Notes: generated by a model from the sequence alone, not told the origin. 45,970 bases of DNA from Odoribacter sp. UBA944 (GCA_002293375.1 DBDA01000042.1:1-45970); one strand, 5' to 3'. Counted from the first letter of the stretch, positions 1 through 8,304 are shown. Numbers and translations: made by a program.

Positions 1-452
1 GGAAAATGGACGCCGAGGTAGATGCGGCTGTAACACACCGCCGCCGCCCAGAGCCAGATGAGCGCGGTGTACCACCCCGTTTTGAAGAGCCTCGACGTGA
101 AGACCGCGACGGCCGCGCAGCTCGCCGCGTGAGCCGAGAAGGTGCCGTATCGCCCGCCGACATAGCCGCGCACGGTGTGGACAAGATGCTGAATATCAGA
201 ATCATGCGTCGGTCTGAATTTTTGCAGCCCGTACTTGGCGAGGTTGCAGATCTGGTCGGCGACGATCACCGCCAGCCCCAGAAAAACGAGCACGGCGAGC
301 ATGGTTCGCCACCCCCACCGCCGCCAGACTGCCCCGAGGATCGCCAGGTAGAGCGGCACCCAGATCAGCTTCGCCGAAGCATAAGACATCACCGTGTCCA
401 TCAGCGCGCCGCCATCGAAATTAAGCCACAGAAATAGCTCCTTGTCAATCAT
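1..452 (-). CDS. PAP2-family (type 2 phosphatidic acid) phosphatase, partial at window edge
   Basis: Membrane phosphatase of the PAP2 superfamily, which removes phosphate from lipid phosphates such as undecaprenyl pyrophosphate or phosphatidate. The reading frame is open to the left edge, so the C-terminus is missing. About 150 codons are visible. The three PAP2 signature blocks can be read: KYGLQKFRPTHD (K-x6-RP), FSAHAAS in the place of PSGH, and SRIYLGVHFP (SR-x5-H). Hydrophobic stretches lie between them, as expected for a multi-pass enzyme. The chosen start is the ATG at 452 (MIDKELFLW); an in-frame ATG at 461 is also possible. It lies downstream of phoR on the same strand but has its own candidate -7 box at 485-492. 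The coding sequence is visibly more GC-rich than the neighbouring Pho genes. Substrate not determinable. Confidence 0.85.
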   Translation of the reverse strand, partial: MIDKELFLWLNFDGGALMDTVMSYASAKLIWVPLYLAILGAVWRRWGWRTMLAVLVFLGLAVIVADQICNLAKYGLQKFRPTHDSDIQHLVHTVRGYVGGRYGTFSAHAASCAAVAVFTSRLFKTGWYTALIWLWAAAVCYSRIYLGVHF

Positions 453-484
453 ACCAACCATAAATCATACAAGTTTCAGACAGG

Positions 485-492
485 GCAAAGAT
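485..492 (-). promoter_or_regulatory. Candidate Bacteroidetes -7 box upstream of the PAP2 gene
   Basis: Minus-strand TATCTTTG matches the TAnnTTTG -7 consensus of Bacteroidetes. It sits 32 bases upstream of the ATG at 452. No TTTG is found at the usual -33 distance. Instead a 14-bp perfect palindrome (507-520) occupies that region. Confidence 0.45.
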
Positions 493-506
493 AGATATTG
501 AGAACT

Positions 507-520
507 ATATATCGATATAT
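507..520. promoter_or_regulatory. 14-bp perfect palindrome between phoR and the PAP2 gene
   Basis: ATATATCGATATAT is its own reverse complement. It lies just upstream of the PAP2 -7 box and 24 bases beyond the phoR stop, so it could be an operator at the position of a missing -33 box. It is AT-rich and may also be fortuitous. Confidence 0.3.
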
Positions 521-544
521 GCCGGTGATTTTTCCGTTCCAATA

Positions 545-2245
545 TTATTTTTCGGGTAGGATAAATGTAAATTCGAGACCGTGGGGCACGGCGTTGCGCA
601 CCTGTATATTACCACCATGGAACTGCACGGCATACTTGACTATCGAAAGCCCGAGCCCCGAGCCACCTGTGTCACGTGTACGTCCCTCGTCCACGCGGTA
701 GAAACGCTCGAATAGGCGGGGCAGGTGCTGCTCGTTTGCCATTCCGCTACCGTTGTCGGCAAAAGAGAAGCGAACCGTAGCGTCATCGAGCCGTGCCGCA
801 CCGACTCTGATCTCCACTCCGTTGCCGGCGTGGGCAATGACGTTATCGGTCAGATTGCGGAATACTGAGTAGAGCAGGCTTTCGTTGCCACGCAGGGTCA
901 ATTCCGGCGGAATATCGACGACGAATGCGATGTTTTTCTCCAACAGGCCGACAGCCGTGTCGGCCTGAACCCGGTCGAGCAATTTAACCGCATCCACTTC
1001 CGCAAATACGAAAGCATCCTGCGTACCGTCCAAGCGGGTCAGCAAACTCATGTCGGAGATCAGTTCCGAAAGGGTTTTGGTCTGGGAGTAAGCGCGTTCG
1101 AGGTATTCGTGCGCTTTTGCTTCACCGAGGTCGTTGTTTAGCAAGATCTCCAGAAATCCCCGGATGCTGGTAACGGGTGTGCGCAGTTCGTGGGCGACAT
1201 TGCCGGTCAGTTCCTGTTTCATGCGACGGTTTCTCTCCTGGGCGGTCACGTCGGTCAGGATGATCTCGAAACTGTTGTCTTCGAAAATGTTCAACCGTAG
1301 AAGAAACTCTTTGCCGTTGCCGGTCAGACGCCCCTCGTAATAGTCGTCACCGCCTCGGTTATCCAGAAATTTCTCCACATCCGGAAAGTGCGCTACCGAA
1401 ACCGTATCGTCGAACAGGGTGTTGAAATACTGCACAAAAAGTCCGTTGCTGAAAGCCACGGAACGGTCGGGGTTAAAAAAGCAGACTCCTTCGGCCAATG
1501 TCCGGATGTGCAGCAAGAGTTTTTCCCGCTCCTGCGCCAAGTGTTTTTCGTTGGCGCGGATATGGTTGAAGTTTTCAGCCAGTCTGCCGGCAACCTCTCC
1601 GAATTCGTTGTCCGGAAATTTGGGAAGTTGTACCCCGTTCTGCGTACCGTCCAGCGAAGCGGCAAAATTACGCAGGTGCCGTACCGTCCGCCCGAAATAA
1701 CGACCTGTATAATAGATGAAATAGAATCCGATCAAAAAAAGCGCGATAATAAAATACAAAAATGCATTGTCGGGTTCCAAGAAGGACTGCAACCGGATAT
1801 TGTAGGGCAGTGCCATACGTACGATCAACGCCCCGCCGTAGTCTTTGGCATAGTAAAGGTAAGGCCTGTCGTTGGAGGAGGAGGTGCGGATAATGGTCCC
1901 GCTTCCTTTCGCTACGGCACTTTTGATCTCCGGACGTTCGGCGTGGTTTTCCATGGTGGCGGGATCGGGAACGACGTTGTCATAGACCACCCTCCCGCTA
2001 CGCTCCAAAAGGGTGAGGCGAATATCGGCAGGCAAAAACTGCAACAGGCTGTCCATCGGGGGACGGTTGCCGCGAAGCAGGATGTATTGCGACACCTCGC
2101 CGGCATAGGCATCCAACCGTTCCTGCAGGGCTTCGGTCTTGTAACGCCGCATTCTTCCCTGTTCAAAAAGAACGATCGCCGCAGCAAACAGCATAAAAAT
2201 AACGAGGAAACTCAGAACAAGTCTCTGTTGGAAATTCAGGTTCAT
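545..2245 (-). CDS. phoR: PhoR-type sensor histidine kinase of the phosphate two-component system
   Basis: Membrane histidine kinase of 566 residues. Two membrane helices (about 8-27 and 161-179) flank an extracytoplasmic sensor region of about 130 residues. A HAMP-like segment, a PAS-like region (about 245-335) and the catalytic core follow. The HisKA H-box reads NVAHELRTPVTSI with phospho-acceptor His352. The ATPase domain shows the N-box (NLTDNVIAHA), G1 (DNGSGM) and G2 (GGSGLGLSIVK). Its start overlaps the end of the response regulator by 4 bases, indicating translational coupling. It is the last gene of pstSCAB-phoU-phoB-phoR. The genetic context, more than the sensor domain, supports the PhoR assignment. 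Like other PhoR kinases it probably reads phosphate status through the PstSCAB-PhoU complex. Confidence 0.92.
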   Translation of the reverse strand: MNLNFQQRLVLSFLVIFMLFAAAIVLFEQGRMRRYKTEALQERLDAYAGEVSQYILLRGNRPPMDSLLQFLPADIRLTLLERSGRVVYDNVVPDPATMENHAERPEIKSAVAKGSGTIIRTSSSNDRPYLYYAKDYGGALIVRMALPYNIRLQSFLEPDNAFLYFIIALFLIGFYFIYYTGRYFGRTVRHLRNFAASLDGTQNGVQLPKFPDNEFGEVAGRLAENFNHIRANEKHLAQEREKLLLHIRTLAEGVCFFNPDRSVAFSNGLFVQYFNTLFDDTVSVAHFPDVEKFLDNRGGDDYYEGRLTGNGKEFLLRLNIFEDNSFEIILTDVTAQERNRRMKQELTGNVAHELRTPVTSIRGFLEILLNNDLGEAKAHEYLERAYSQTKTLSELISDMSLLTRLDGTQDAFVFAEVDAVKLLDRVQADTAVGLLEKNIAFVVDIPPELTLRGNESLLYSVFRNLTDNVIAHAGNGVEIRVGAARLDDATVRFSFADNGSGMANEQHLPRLFERFYRVDEGRTRDTGGSGLGLSIVKYAVQFHGGNIQVRNAVPHGLEFTFILPEK

Positions 2246-2925
2246 TTCTCTTCGGGATTAAACCGGTAACCGTAGCCGGCGCGGCTCGAGATCCACGTCG
2301 CTTTGTCACCCATTTTTTTACGCAAACGTGTAATGTGTACGTCTACAGTACGTTCGGTTATGTAAGGTGCGTCTTTCCAGATCCGGTCGATGATTTCTTC
2401 GCGAGAGAAGAGGCGATTGGGATGGGCCGCCAGCAAGGAGAGTATTTCGAATTCGGTCTTGGTCAGCGGGACCATCCGGCCGTCGATCAGTAATTCCTTC
2501 GTCTGAAAATCCAACGCAAGGTCGTCTACTGTCAGCCGGTCGGTTGTTTTTGCATCTGTTTCCCGACCGCGTTTCAGCACTGCTTTGACCCGCGCCGAGA
2601 CCTCTTTGAGCGAGAACGGTTTGGAGATGTAGTCATCGCCCCCTACCGAAAAACCGGTCAGCATATCGTTCTCGGTATCTTTGGCAGTCAGGAATATGAT
2701 CGGTACGGCATTCCCCTCTTTGCGCAATTTCTCCGCCAGCCGGTAGCCCGACATACCGCCCATCATTACATCGAGCAGGACGAGCGCATGTTCCGGGGAG
2801 AGTTTTTTCAAAGCCTCTTCTGCGGAGTGGGCCGTATCGACGGTATACCCCTCGTTCGCCAGGTTGAACGAAAGTATCTCGCATATATCCTGTTCGTCGT
2901 CGACGATCAATATTTTTACTGCCAT
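2242..2925 (-). CDS. phoB: PhoB-type response regulator (OmpR/PhoB family)
   Basis: Response regulator of 227 residues with an N-terminal receiver domain and a C-terminal winged-helix DNA-binding domain. Receiver landmarks are the acidic pocket (IVDDEQD), phospho-acceptor Asp52 in LLDVMMGG, Thr80 and Lys102 in ISKPF. The C-terminal part contains the OmpR-family recognition region (TERTVDVHITRLRKKM) and ends in the wing (GYGYRFNPEEK). It overlaps phoR by 4 bases and follows phoU by about 30 bases, so it is co-transcribed with the Pst transporter. A -7-like TATTTTTG at 2943-2950 could give it a separate promoter. Its targets probably include the pstS promoter in this window. Confidence 0.93.
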   Translation of the reverse strand: MAVKILIVDDEQDICEILSFNLANEGYTVDTAHSAEEALKKLSPEHALVLLDVMMGGMSGYRLAEKLRKEGNAVPIIFLTAKDTENDMLTGFSVGGDDYISKPFSLKEVSARVKAVLKRGRETDAKTTDRLTVDDLALDFQTKELLIDGRMVPLTKTEFEILSLLAAHPNRLFSREEIIDRIWKDAPYITERTVDVHITRLRKKMGDKATWISSRAGYGYRFNPEEK

Positions 2926-2942
2926 CGTTTGACTATTTGTTT

Positions 2943-2950
2943 ACAAAAAT
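2943..2950 (-). promoter_or_regulatory. Candidate -7 box upstream of phoB
   Basis: Minus-strand TATTTTTG fits TAnnTTTG, 18 bases upstream of the phoB ATG and adjoining the phoU stop. No TTTG sits at the -33 position, so it is weak and may be inactive. Confidence 0.25.
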
Positions 2951-2955
2951 AGGGT

Positions 2956-3624
2956 TTATTCCCGATTTTTACTGTGTTTCAGTATTTTTGCATCGATATA
3001 AAAGACAATCTCTTCGACAATGTTGCTGCAATGGTCGCCGATCCGCTCGATCTTGCGCAGCACCAATAGGGTTTCGAGTATGCAGTAGCCTTGGGCCGGA
3101 TTTTTTTCAATCTGTCTTGTCAATATGCCGACGGATTCCCGGTAGAGGGTGTCGACCTCCTCGTCTTTCCGCAGAATCCGGCCCGAAAGTTTTGTATTTT
3201 CGGATTCGAGGGTTACGAAACTGTCCGACAGCATGGAGATGACCGTGTCGAACATAATTTCTATTTTCAACTCCTCTTTCAGCGCATCGGCCAATTTGCT
3301 GCAGGCATCCGAAATGACATGTCGAGCGATTCCATCGGCAAAATCTCCGATGCGTTCCAACGTTCCGCTAATCTTGATAAGCGACAGCACCAATCGCAGA
3401 TCGACCGCCACCGGTGCGAATAGGGCAATGAAATTCTCACAATCGCAGTCTATTTTCAATTCGAATGTATTGACCCTTTTTTCGCGGCTCGCTACCTCGC
3501 GGGCCAGTTCGATGTCGCCCGTGAGATATGCTTGTTTTGATTTTTCCAATTGCGACAACACCAACTGCCACATTTCGCCGACTTGCTCTTTGAGTGCGGT
3601 CAACTCTTTCTCTGTATGTTTCAT
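2956..3624 (-). CDS. phoU: PhoU, phosphate transport and signalling regulator
   Basis: Cytoplasmic protein of about 222 residues, the usual PhoU length. It is built from two three-helix repeats, each with the E/D-x-x-x-D metal-binding pattern (for example LERIGDFADGIA in the first half and IERIGDHCSNIVEEI in the second). PhoU links the PstSCAB transporter to PhoR and dampens kinase activity when phosphate is plentiful. The start at 3624 (MKHTEKELTAL) was chosen because residues further upstream in the same frame lie inside pstB and do not resemble PhoU. Only 10 bases separate it from pstB. Confidence 0.93.
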   Translation of the reverse strand: MKHTEKELTALKEQVGEMWQLVLSQLEKSKQAYLTGDIELAREVASREKRVNTFELKIDCDCENFIALFAPVAVDLRLVLSLIKISGTLERIGDFADGIARHVISDACSKLADALKEELKIEIMFDTVISMLSDSFVTLESENTKLSGRILRKDEEVDTLYRESVGILTRQIEKNPAQGYCILETLLVLRKIERIGDHCSNIVEEIVFYIDAKILKHSKNRE

Positions 3625-3634
3625 TGTTGTATTT

Positions 3635-4381
3635 TTAACCGAACCTTCCTGTGATGTAATTTTGTGTCTGTTCTTTATCGGGATTGAGAAACATCTTTTT
3701 GGTATCGCTGAACTCCACCAATTCACCGAGCATAAAGAAACCGGTTTTGTCACTCACTCGTGCCGCCTGTTGCATGTTGTGGGTCACGATGACGATGGTG
3801 TATTCTTTTTTTAGTTCGTGGATCAGTTCTTCGATTTTCGACGTGGAGATGGGATCGAGCGCCGAAGCCGGCTCGTCCATCAGCAACACCGATGGCTTGA
3901 TTGCCAGCGCACGGGCGATGCAGAGTCGCTGCTGCTGGCCGCCGGAGAGTTCGAATGCCGATTTTTTCAGTTTGTCTTTCACCTCGTCCCAGAGCGCTGC
4001 TCCGACCAACGACTCTTTGACCCGCTGTTCGATGAATTTCCGGTCATCGACCCCGTTTACGCGAAGTCCATACGCCACGTTTTCGAAGATAGATTTGGGG
4101 AACGGATTGGGTTTCTGGAAGACCATCCCGACCTGCTTGCGCAGTTCATCAACATTGACCCCTCGGGTATAAATATCCTTCTCCTCGACGAGGCACTCTC
4201 CTGTCAGGCGGGTACCGGGGATCAGGTCGTTCATGCGGTTGAACAGTCTCAGGAAAGTCGATTTTCCGCATCCGGACGGGCCGATAAAAGCCGTTACGGT
4301 GTTTGCAGCCATTTCCATGGAGATTCCTTTCAATGCATGAAAATCGTCGTAGTAGAAGTCTATATTTTTTGCCTGGATCAT
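3635..4381 (-). CDS. pstB: Phosphate ABC transporter ATP-binding protein PstB
   Basis: ATPase subunit of the high-affinity phosphate importer, 248 residues, which is standard for PstB. Walker A is GPSGCGKST (34-42), the Q-loop is in VGMVFQKPNPFPKSI, the signature is LSGGQQQRLCIARALA, and Walker B is VLLMDEPASALDP. The switch histidine is in VTHNMQQA. The PstB-specific phrase FQKPNPFP and the C-terminal region ending in NYITGRFG make the family assignment firm. It is separated from pstA by one base and followed by phoU. Confidence 0.97.
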   Translation of the reverse strand: MIQAKNIDFYYDDFHALKGISMEMAANTVTAFIGPSGCGKSTFLRLFNRMNDLIPGTRLTGECLVEEKDIYTRGVNVDELRKQVGMVFQKPNPFPKSIFENVAYGLRVNGVDDRKFIEQRVKESLVGAALWDEVKDKLKKSAFELSGGQQQRLCIARALAIKPSVLLMDEPASALDPISTSKIEELIHELKKEYTIVIVTHNMQQAARVSDKTGFFMLGELVEFSDTKKMFLNPDKEQTQNYITGRFG

Positions 4382-4382
4382 A

Positions 4383-5237
4383 TCAGTTTGTCTTTACTTT
4401 TTTGCCGAAATAGCGGCGCAGAACAGATGCGAGTATATTCATGATCAAAACTATTATGATCAATACCAATGCTGTCCCATAAGCAATGGGGCGTGCCGCT
4501 TCGAGGTCTGTTCCGCTGGTGGCGATCACATACAGGTGGTACGGAAGGGCCATCACTTGGTCAAAGATACTCGTGGGAAGCTTTGGTAAAAAATAGGCCG
4601 CCACCGTGAATAGGATCGGTGCCGTCTCGCCCGATACACGGCCGATGGAGAGTATCAGCCCCGTCACGATGTTCGGGAATGCCATCGGCAGTACTACACG
4701 GCGAATTGTTTGCAGTTTGGTGGCTCCCAAAGCGAAGCTGCCGGTACGGAAGGAGTCGGGAATGGCTTTCAGCGCCTCTTCCGTCGTTCGTATAACCAAA
4801 GGTAGTACCAGGAGGCCCAGCGTAAACGACCCGGCAAGGATCGAATCTCCCCAGCCAAAGGTATTCACGAAGAGTGACATTCCGAACAGACCGAATATAA
4901 TGGAAGGGATGCCCCCGAGATTATCGGTCATGATGCGTATAAATCTCACGACACGCCCGTTGCCTGCGTACTCTGTTGTATAGATCGCCGACATGACGCC
5001 GATCGGGAACGCCACAATCATACTCCCGAGGATCAGGCAACAGGTGCCGACAATGGCCGGAAAGATTCCTCCTCCTGTCATGCCGTCCGCGGGCGCCTCC
5101 GTCAGGAATTCCCAGTTGATGACCCCGAACCCATTCCAGATGATAAAACCGAGGATCCACAGCAGGATCCCTACTACGATCAAGCCGAGAATGCGAAAAA
5201 TCCAGAACGCAATGCGTTGGTTTGTATGCTTACTCAT
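4383..5237 (-). CDS. pstA: Phosphate ABC transporter permease PstA
   Basis: Inner-membrane permease subunit of about 284 residues with six predicted membrane helices and the transporter cytoplasmic loop (EEALKAIPDSFRTGSFALGATK, EAA-type motif, in overlapping pieces). The ATG at 5237 (MSKHTNQR) is preferred: the frame is open to a TTG two codons earlier, but that overlaps the pstC stop. It pairs with PstC to form the phosphate channel and docks PstB through the EAA loop. Gene order and near-zero spacing indicate one operon. Confidence 0.95.
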   Translation of the reverse strand: MSKHTNQRIAFWIFRILGLIVVGILLWILGFIIWNGFGVINWEFLTEAPADGMTGGGIFPAIVGTCCLILGSMIVAFPIGVMSAIYTTEYAGNGRVVRFIRIMTDNLGGIPSIIFGLFGMSLFVNTFGWGDSILAGSFTLGLLVLPLVIRTTEEALKAIPDSFRTGSFALGATKLQTIRRVVLPMAFPNIVTGLILSIGRVSGETAPILFTVAAYFLPKLPTSIFDQVMALPYHLYVIATSGTDLEAARPIAYGTALVLIIIVLIMNILASVLRRYFGKKVKTN

Positions 5238-5239
5238 GA

Positions 5240-6454
5240 TCAAAGTCCTTTGTTATGTTGCCGTTTGGAGATCGCTTCCGCTGTTATATTGATGACTAAC
5301 GTGATCAGGAACAGGATGCACCCCAACATAAAAAGCGCCTGATAATGCGCTCCGCCCGACGGGGCCTCGCCAAGTTCGGCGGCGATCGTGGCAGGGATCG
5401 TACGCAAAGGTGCAAACAATGTTTTCGGTATCACGGCCGCATTTCCCGTGACCATTAGCACGGCCATCGTCTCTCCGATCGCCCGGCCGATGCCCAGCAC
5501 CACGGCAGCCGAAATGCCTGATTTTGCATAGGGCACAATGACTTTATAGATGGTTTGCCAATGGGTAGCCCCCAACGCCAGACTGGCTTCGCGCATGGCC
5601 CGGGGCGTGTTGCGCATGGCGTCCTCCGCAACAGTGATGATAGTCGGGAGGGCCATGATCGCCAGAATAACGCTTCCGGTAAATCCAGTCTCTCCCACAG
5701 GCAGGCCAAATGCCTTTTGTACCAGCGGCACCAATACCACCAATCCGAAAAATCCGTACACTACCGACGGGATCCCCGCCAGCAACTCAATGGCCGGCTT
5801 TAACAGTTTCCGTGTCCGCTCATTGGCCAGTTCCGAAAGGTAAATGGCAACACTTAATCCGAGCGGAAGGGCGATGAGAATGGCTACGATGCTCACCCAC
5901 AGTGTTCCCAACAGCAACGGTAATGTGCCATATTGCGGTGCGGGGGTTGCCGTGGGGATCCATTCGCGCCCGCCGAAAAAATCTCCGGCAGTGATGTGCT
6001 CATTGCGTAGTATCCGGATACCTTCCAAATGGTGCGGCAGATATTCTTCGGGCAGAAATGCGATGATGCCCGGCGAAGCGGCGACCACTTCACCCAATTT
6101 GTCCGGCAACTGGTCGTAATCGTTCTCCGCCCCGAGTTCTTCTTCGCTGTATCGCGAAAAAATATCGTCGAAACGAAACAGTTCGATTGCCCGATCCGTC
6201 CCGCCGAGTTCTGTCCAATTTACAATTTCGTAGTCGAAAATCTGTTTGATCTGGCCAGGGTTTAGCCGGACGACAGGGTTTGCAGCGTTCACACACAAAG
6301 CATATCCTTTTTCCACCGCCGGGCTTCTGAACAGTCCCAACCCTTCGCGGAAGAGGAAAACAACAATGAGCAGGATGGTAACTGTTGTTACGGCCCCGCT
6401 CAAAGTCAGCATGCTTTCTAGTATCTTTTCGACGACCCGTCTGAATCGTTTCAT
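5240..6454 (-). CDS. pstC: Phosphate ABC transporter permease PstC with a PstS-like periplasmic insertion
   Basis: Permease subunit of 404 residues, longer than a typical PstC of about 300-320. The first membrane helix (about 17-36) is followed by about 120 extra residues before the usual PstC region resumes near FFGGREWIPTATP. The insertion resembles part of the phosphate-binding protein: VVRLNPGQIKQIFDYEIVNW parallels the PstS segment VTNLTREQLEGIFTGKITNW of the adjacent gene, and both continue with E-x-G-G. The remaining five helices and the EAA loop (EDAMRNTPRAMREASLALGA) are normal. The added domain would lie in the periplasm, next to the docking site for PstS. It may help phosphate hand-over or sensing. 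The transport role is secure; the role of the insertion is inference. Confidence 0.93.
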   Translation of the reverse strand: MKRFRRVVEKILESMLTLSGAVTTVTILLIVVFLFREGLGLFRSPAVEKGYALCVNAANPVVRLNPGQIKQIFDYEIVNWTELGGTDRAIELFRFDDIFSRYSEEELGAENDYDQLPDKLGEVVAASPGIIAFLPEEYLPHHLEGIRILRNEHITAGDFFGGREWIPTATPAPQYGTLPLLLGTLWVSIVAILIALPLGLSVAIYLSELANERTRKLLKPAIELLAGIPSVVYGFFGLVVLVPLVQKAFGLPVGETGFTGSVILAIMALPTIITVAEDAMRNTPRAMREASLALGATHWQTIYKVIVPYAKSGISAAVVLGIGRAIGETMAVLMVTGNAAVIPKTLFAPLRTIPATIAAELGEAPSGGAHYQALFMLGCILFLITLVINITAEAISKRQHNKGL

Positions 6455-6484
6455 ACGTCTGGTATACGTGGAAAGGATGTCCGT

Positions 6485-7315
6485 TTATTCTACCGTTATA
6501 AAACCGATCTCGCCGACGATCTGCTGTCCAGCGGCCGAAAGAACGTAGTCCACAAAAGGTTTTACCGCCTTTTCCGAACCCGTTTCATAATAGTAGTAGA
6601 GCGGGCGTACGATCGGATAGGTTTCGTTCTTGGCGTTGGCTACGGATGGTTCGACGAATGTTTTACCCTGATCGTATGACACATGGAGCGCCTTGATTGA
6701 TTTGTTGAGATGGGCAAGCCCAATGTATCCGATTCCGCCACGGGTCTGGCCAATCGACTGTACGATGGCTCCGGTGGCAGGCATATTCATGATACCGCTC
6801 AGGTAGTTGCGGTTTTGCAGCACGCTCTCCTTGAAAAACTCATATGTTCCGGAAGAGGTTTCGCGCGAATAGGGCACAATTTTCAGGTCGGCCCCGCCCA
6901 CCTCTTTCCAGTTGGTGATCTTGCCGGTGAAAATACCTTCTAACTGTTCACGGGTAAGGTTCGTCACTTTGTTTTCAGGGTGTACGATCACCGCGAGCGC
7001 ATCGTACGCGATAATCACCTCTTTTACGATTTTTCCCTGCGCCTGCAACTTCCGGCGTTCGTCGAACTTGATCTTGCGAGAGAGTTGTGCAATATCGGTG
7101 GTGCCTTCGAGCAGGGCAGATATCCCCACGCCCGATCCACCTCCGGTTACCGTCAGCGATGCCGAGGGGTGGGCTTTTATGTAACTTTCGGCTTCCTGCT
7201 GCGAAAGGGGCAGGCAGGTGTCGGAACCTTTGATCCGCTGGGCGGTTAAAACTGAAACGGCTGCAAGCACAATAGCTGCGGTCCATAGAATCTTTTGCAT
7301 ACGTTTATAATTCAT
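6485..7315 (-). CDS. pstS: Phosphate-binding protein PstS
   Basis: Periplasmic phosphate-binding protein of 276 residues with an N-terminal signal peptide ending near AAVSVLTAQ. Ligand-binding motifs are GSDTCLPL near the mature N-terminus, TGGGSGVGI, and YSRETSSGTYEFF, which matches the phosphate-contacting loop of the PBP_like_2 family. It delivers phosphate to PstCAB. The first ATG (7315) was taken; an internal ATG at 7300 would give a tighter signal peptide. An 83-base gap separates it from the broken porin gene upstream and contains a possible Pho-box-like direct repeat. One oddity is Cys in GSDTC, where other family members often have Met or Thr. Confidence 0.95.
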   Translation of the reverse strand: MNYKRMQKILWTAAIVLAAVSVLTAQRIKGSDTCLPLSQQEAESYIKAHPSASLTVTGGGSGVGISALLEGTTDIAQLSRKIKFDERRKLQAQGKIVKEVIIAYDALAVIVHPENKVTNLTREQLEGIFTGKITNWKEVGGADLKIVPYSRETSSGTYEFFKESVLQNRNYLSGIMNMPATGAIVQSIGQTRGGIGYIGLAHLNKSIKALHVSYDQGKTFVEPSVANAKNETYPIVRPLYYYYETGSEKAVKPFVDYVLSAAGQQIVGEIGFITVE

Positions 7316-7368
7316 TCTTATTTATGTTGCAAATTTCTGGAAAGATTGTCACGAACCGGATACATTCG

Positions 7369-7385
7369 TGTTACTATTCTGTTAA
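7369..7385 (-). promoter_or_regulatory. Pho-box-like direct repeat upstream of pstS
   Basis: On the minus strand TTAACA and GTAACA occur with an 11-base period (TTAACA-N5-GTAACA). This resembles the TTAACA-type PhoP box of Bacillus and the 11-base spacing of PhoB sites. It lies 54-70 bases upstream of the pstS ATG. The nearest -7-like box is the imperfect GAAATTTG at 7330-7337, as expected for an activator-dependent promoter. PhoB sites in Bacteroidetes are poorly defined, so this is a suggestion only. Confidence 0.3.
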
Positions 7386-7398
7386 GGTGTATCCAACC

Positions 7399-8304
7399 CT
7401 AAAATTTGTGTTGCAGGCGGATCGTGAATACGTCGTCTTTATGATCCGTATTTTCGTTGCGGTTAAAGTCGTACCAGACCGACAAGCGCATCCCGGGGTT
7501 GAAATTCCAAAGTGCTCCCGTACCCAATGTGGGTACGTGCAAGTCTGCCTCCGTAGTACCGCCCCGGCCGACCTCACTCCCTGAAACCCGGGTATTGGGG
7601 TCTTACCAGTCGTATTTTCCAGCTATGGCTATCGGCGCTTTTCCTATGTAATACTCTTTAAATACCGAAAGGTGACCAATAAAGTCGCGCTTGTTGTCGG
7701 TCTCCTTTTTGATACCGTTTCCTGCGAAGAGACCTGCTTCAAGTTTAAGGATGCTCCAGGGAGAGGTTTCGGGCGCTTGCAGGGTGAACATTGCACCCAG
7801 ATCGCGCTCTTCTGGGAACAGGGTCTGGAATACGGTAGAACGCTCCGGGGACTCGCGTGTCGACGAGGAGTAACCGATCTCATACCCAAACGGACGATTA
7901 AAAACTCCGCTTGTAAGCGCCAGCATACCGATCCAGGGATCCTTCAGATGAAGGTATACATCCTTAAAGCCCATCCCTTTTTCCATCAGGTCTATCTGGA
8001 ATACCGCCGAAGCGATATCGGCCTCGTAAGCGAATTTAATACGTCCGCGGCGAATGCCGAAACGATCGAATGGTTTTTCGGGATCTTCATTAACTGCACC
8101 GATCTTTAGGGAGGCAGCTTCCTGCCCCCGTTGATACTGTCCCTGGATGTAACCGGAAATTTTCAATCTTTTGAGTTTGGCCATCTCGCTCTCCAGCGAT
8201 CCGATCCGGTTTTCGATCTCCCGGCTCTCGGGAGGCATCTCCTATGCTGTTACAACCGATACCGCACAGACCGATATCAGCAAAAATAGAACGATTTTTC
8301 TCAC
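7399..8304 (-). pseudogene. Broken phosphate-selective porin (OprO/OprP family) with two in-frame stop codons
   Basis: A single continuous reading frame of 302 codons holds an outer-membrane porin of the Porin_O_P family, interrupted twice. It begins at GTG 8304, three bases after the lptB stop, with a signal peptide (RKIVLFLLISVCAVSVVTA). A TAG (8242-8244) then stands where Gln is expected before EMPPESREIENRIGSLE. The body (for example KISGYIQGQYQRG and RFGIRRGRIKFAYEAD) reads normally to GKYDW. There a TAA (7603-7605) replaces what is normally Tyr in the family pattern KYDWYDPNT. After it the same frame continues DPNTRVSGSEVG and ends in the beta-barrel terminus IRLQHKF at 7399. Family members are usually near 360-400 residues, so an internal in-frame deletion of roughly 80-100 residues is likely too. 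A minor product could start at ATG 8238, but it would lack the signal peptide and the last strands. Confidence 0.88.

Noticed and set aside
1388..2269. Plus-strand open frame of 293 codons opposite phoR
   Set aside because: Antisense to a clear histidine kinase and with no family features.
7374..7577. Separate small minus-strand ORF downstream of the porin stop
   Set aside because: It is out of frame with the porin tail. The real signal is the in-frame continuation of the porin to 7399.
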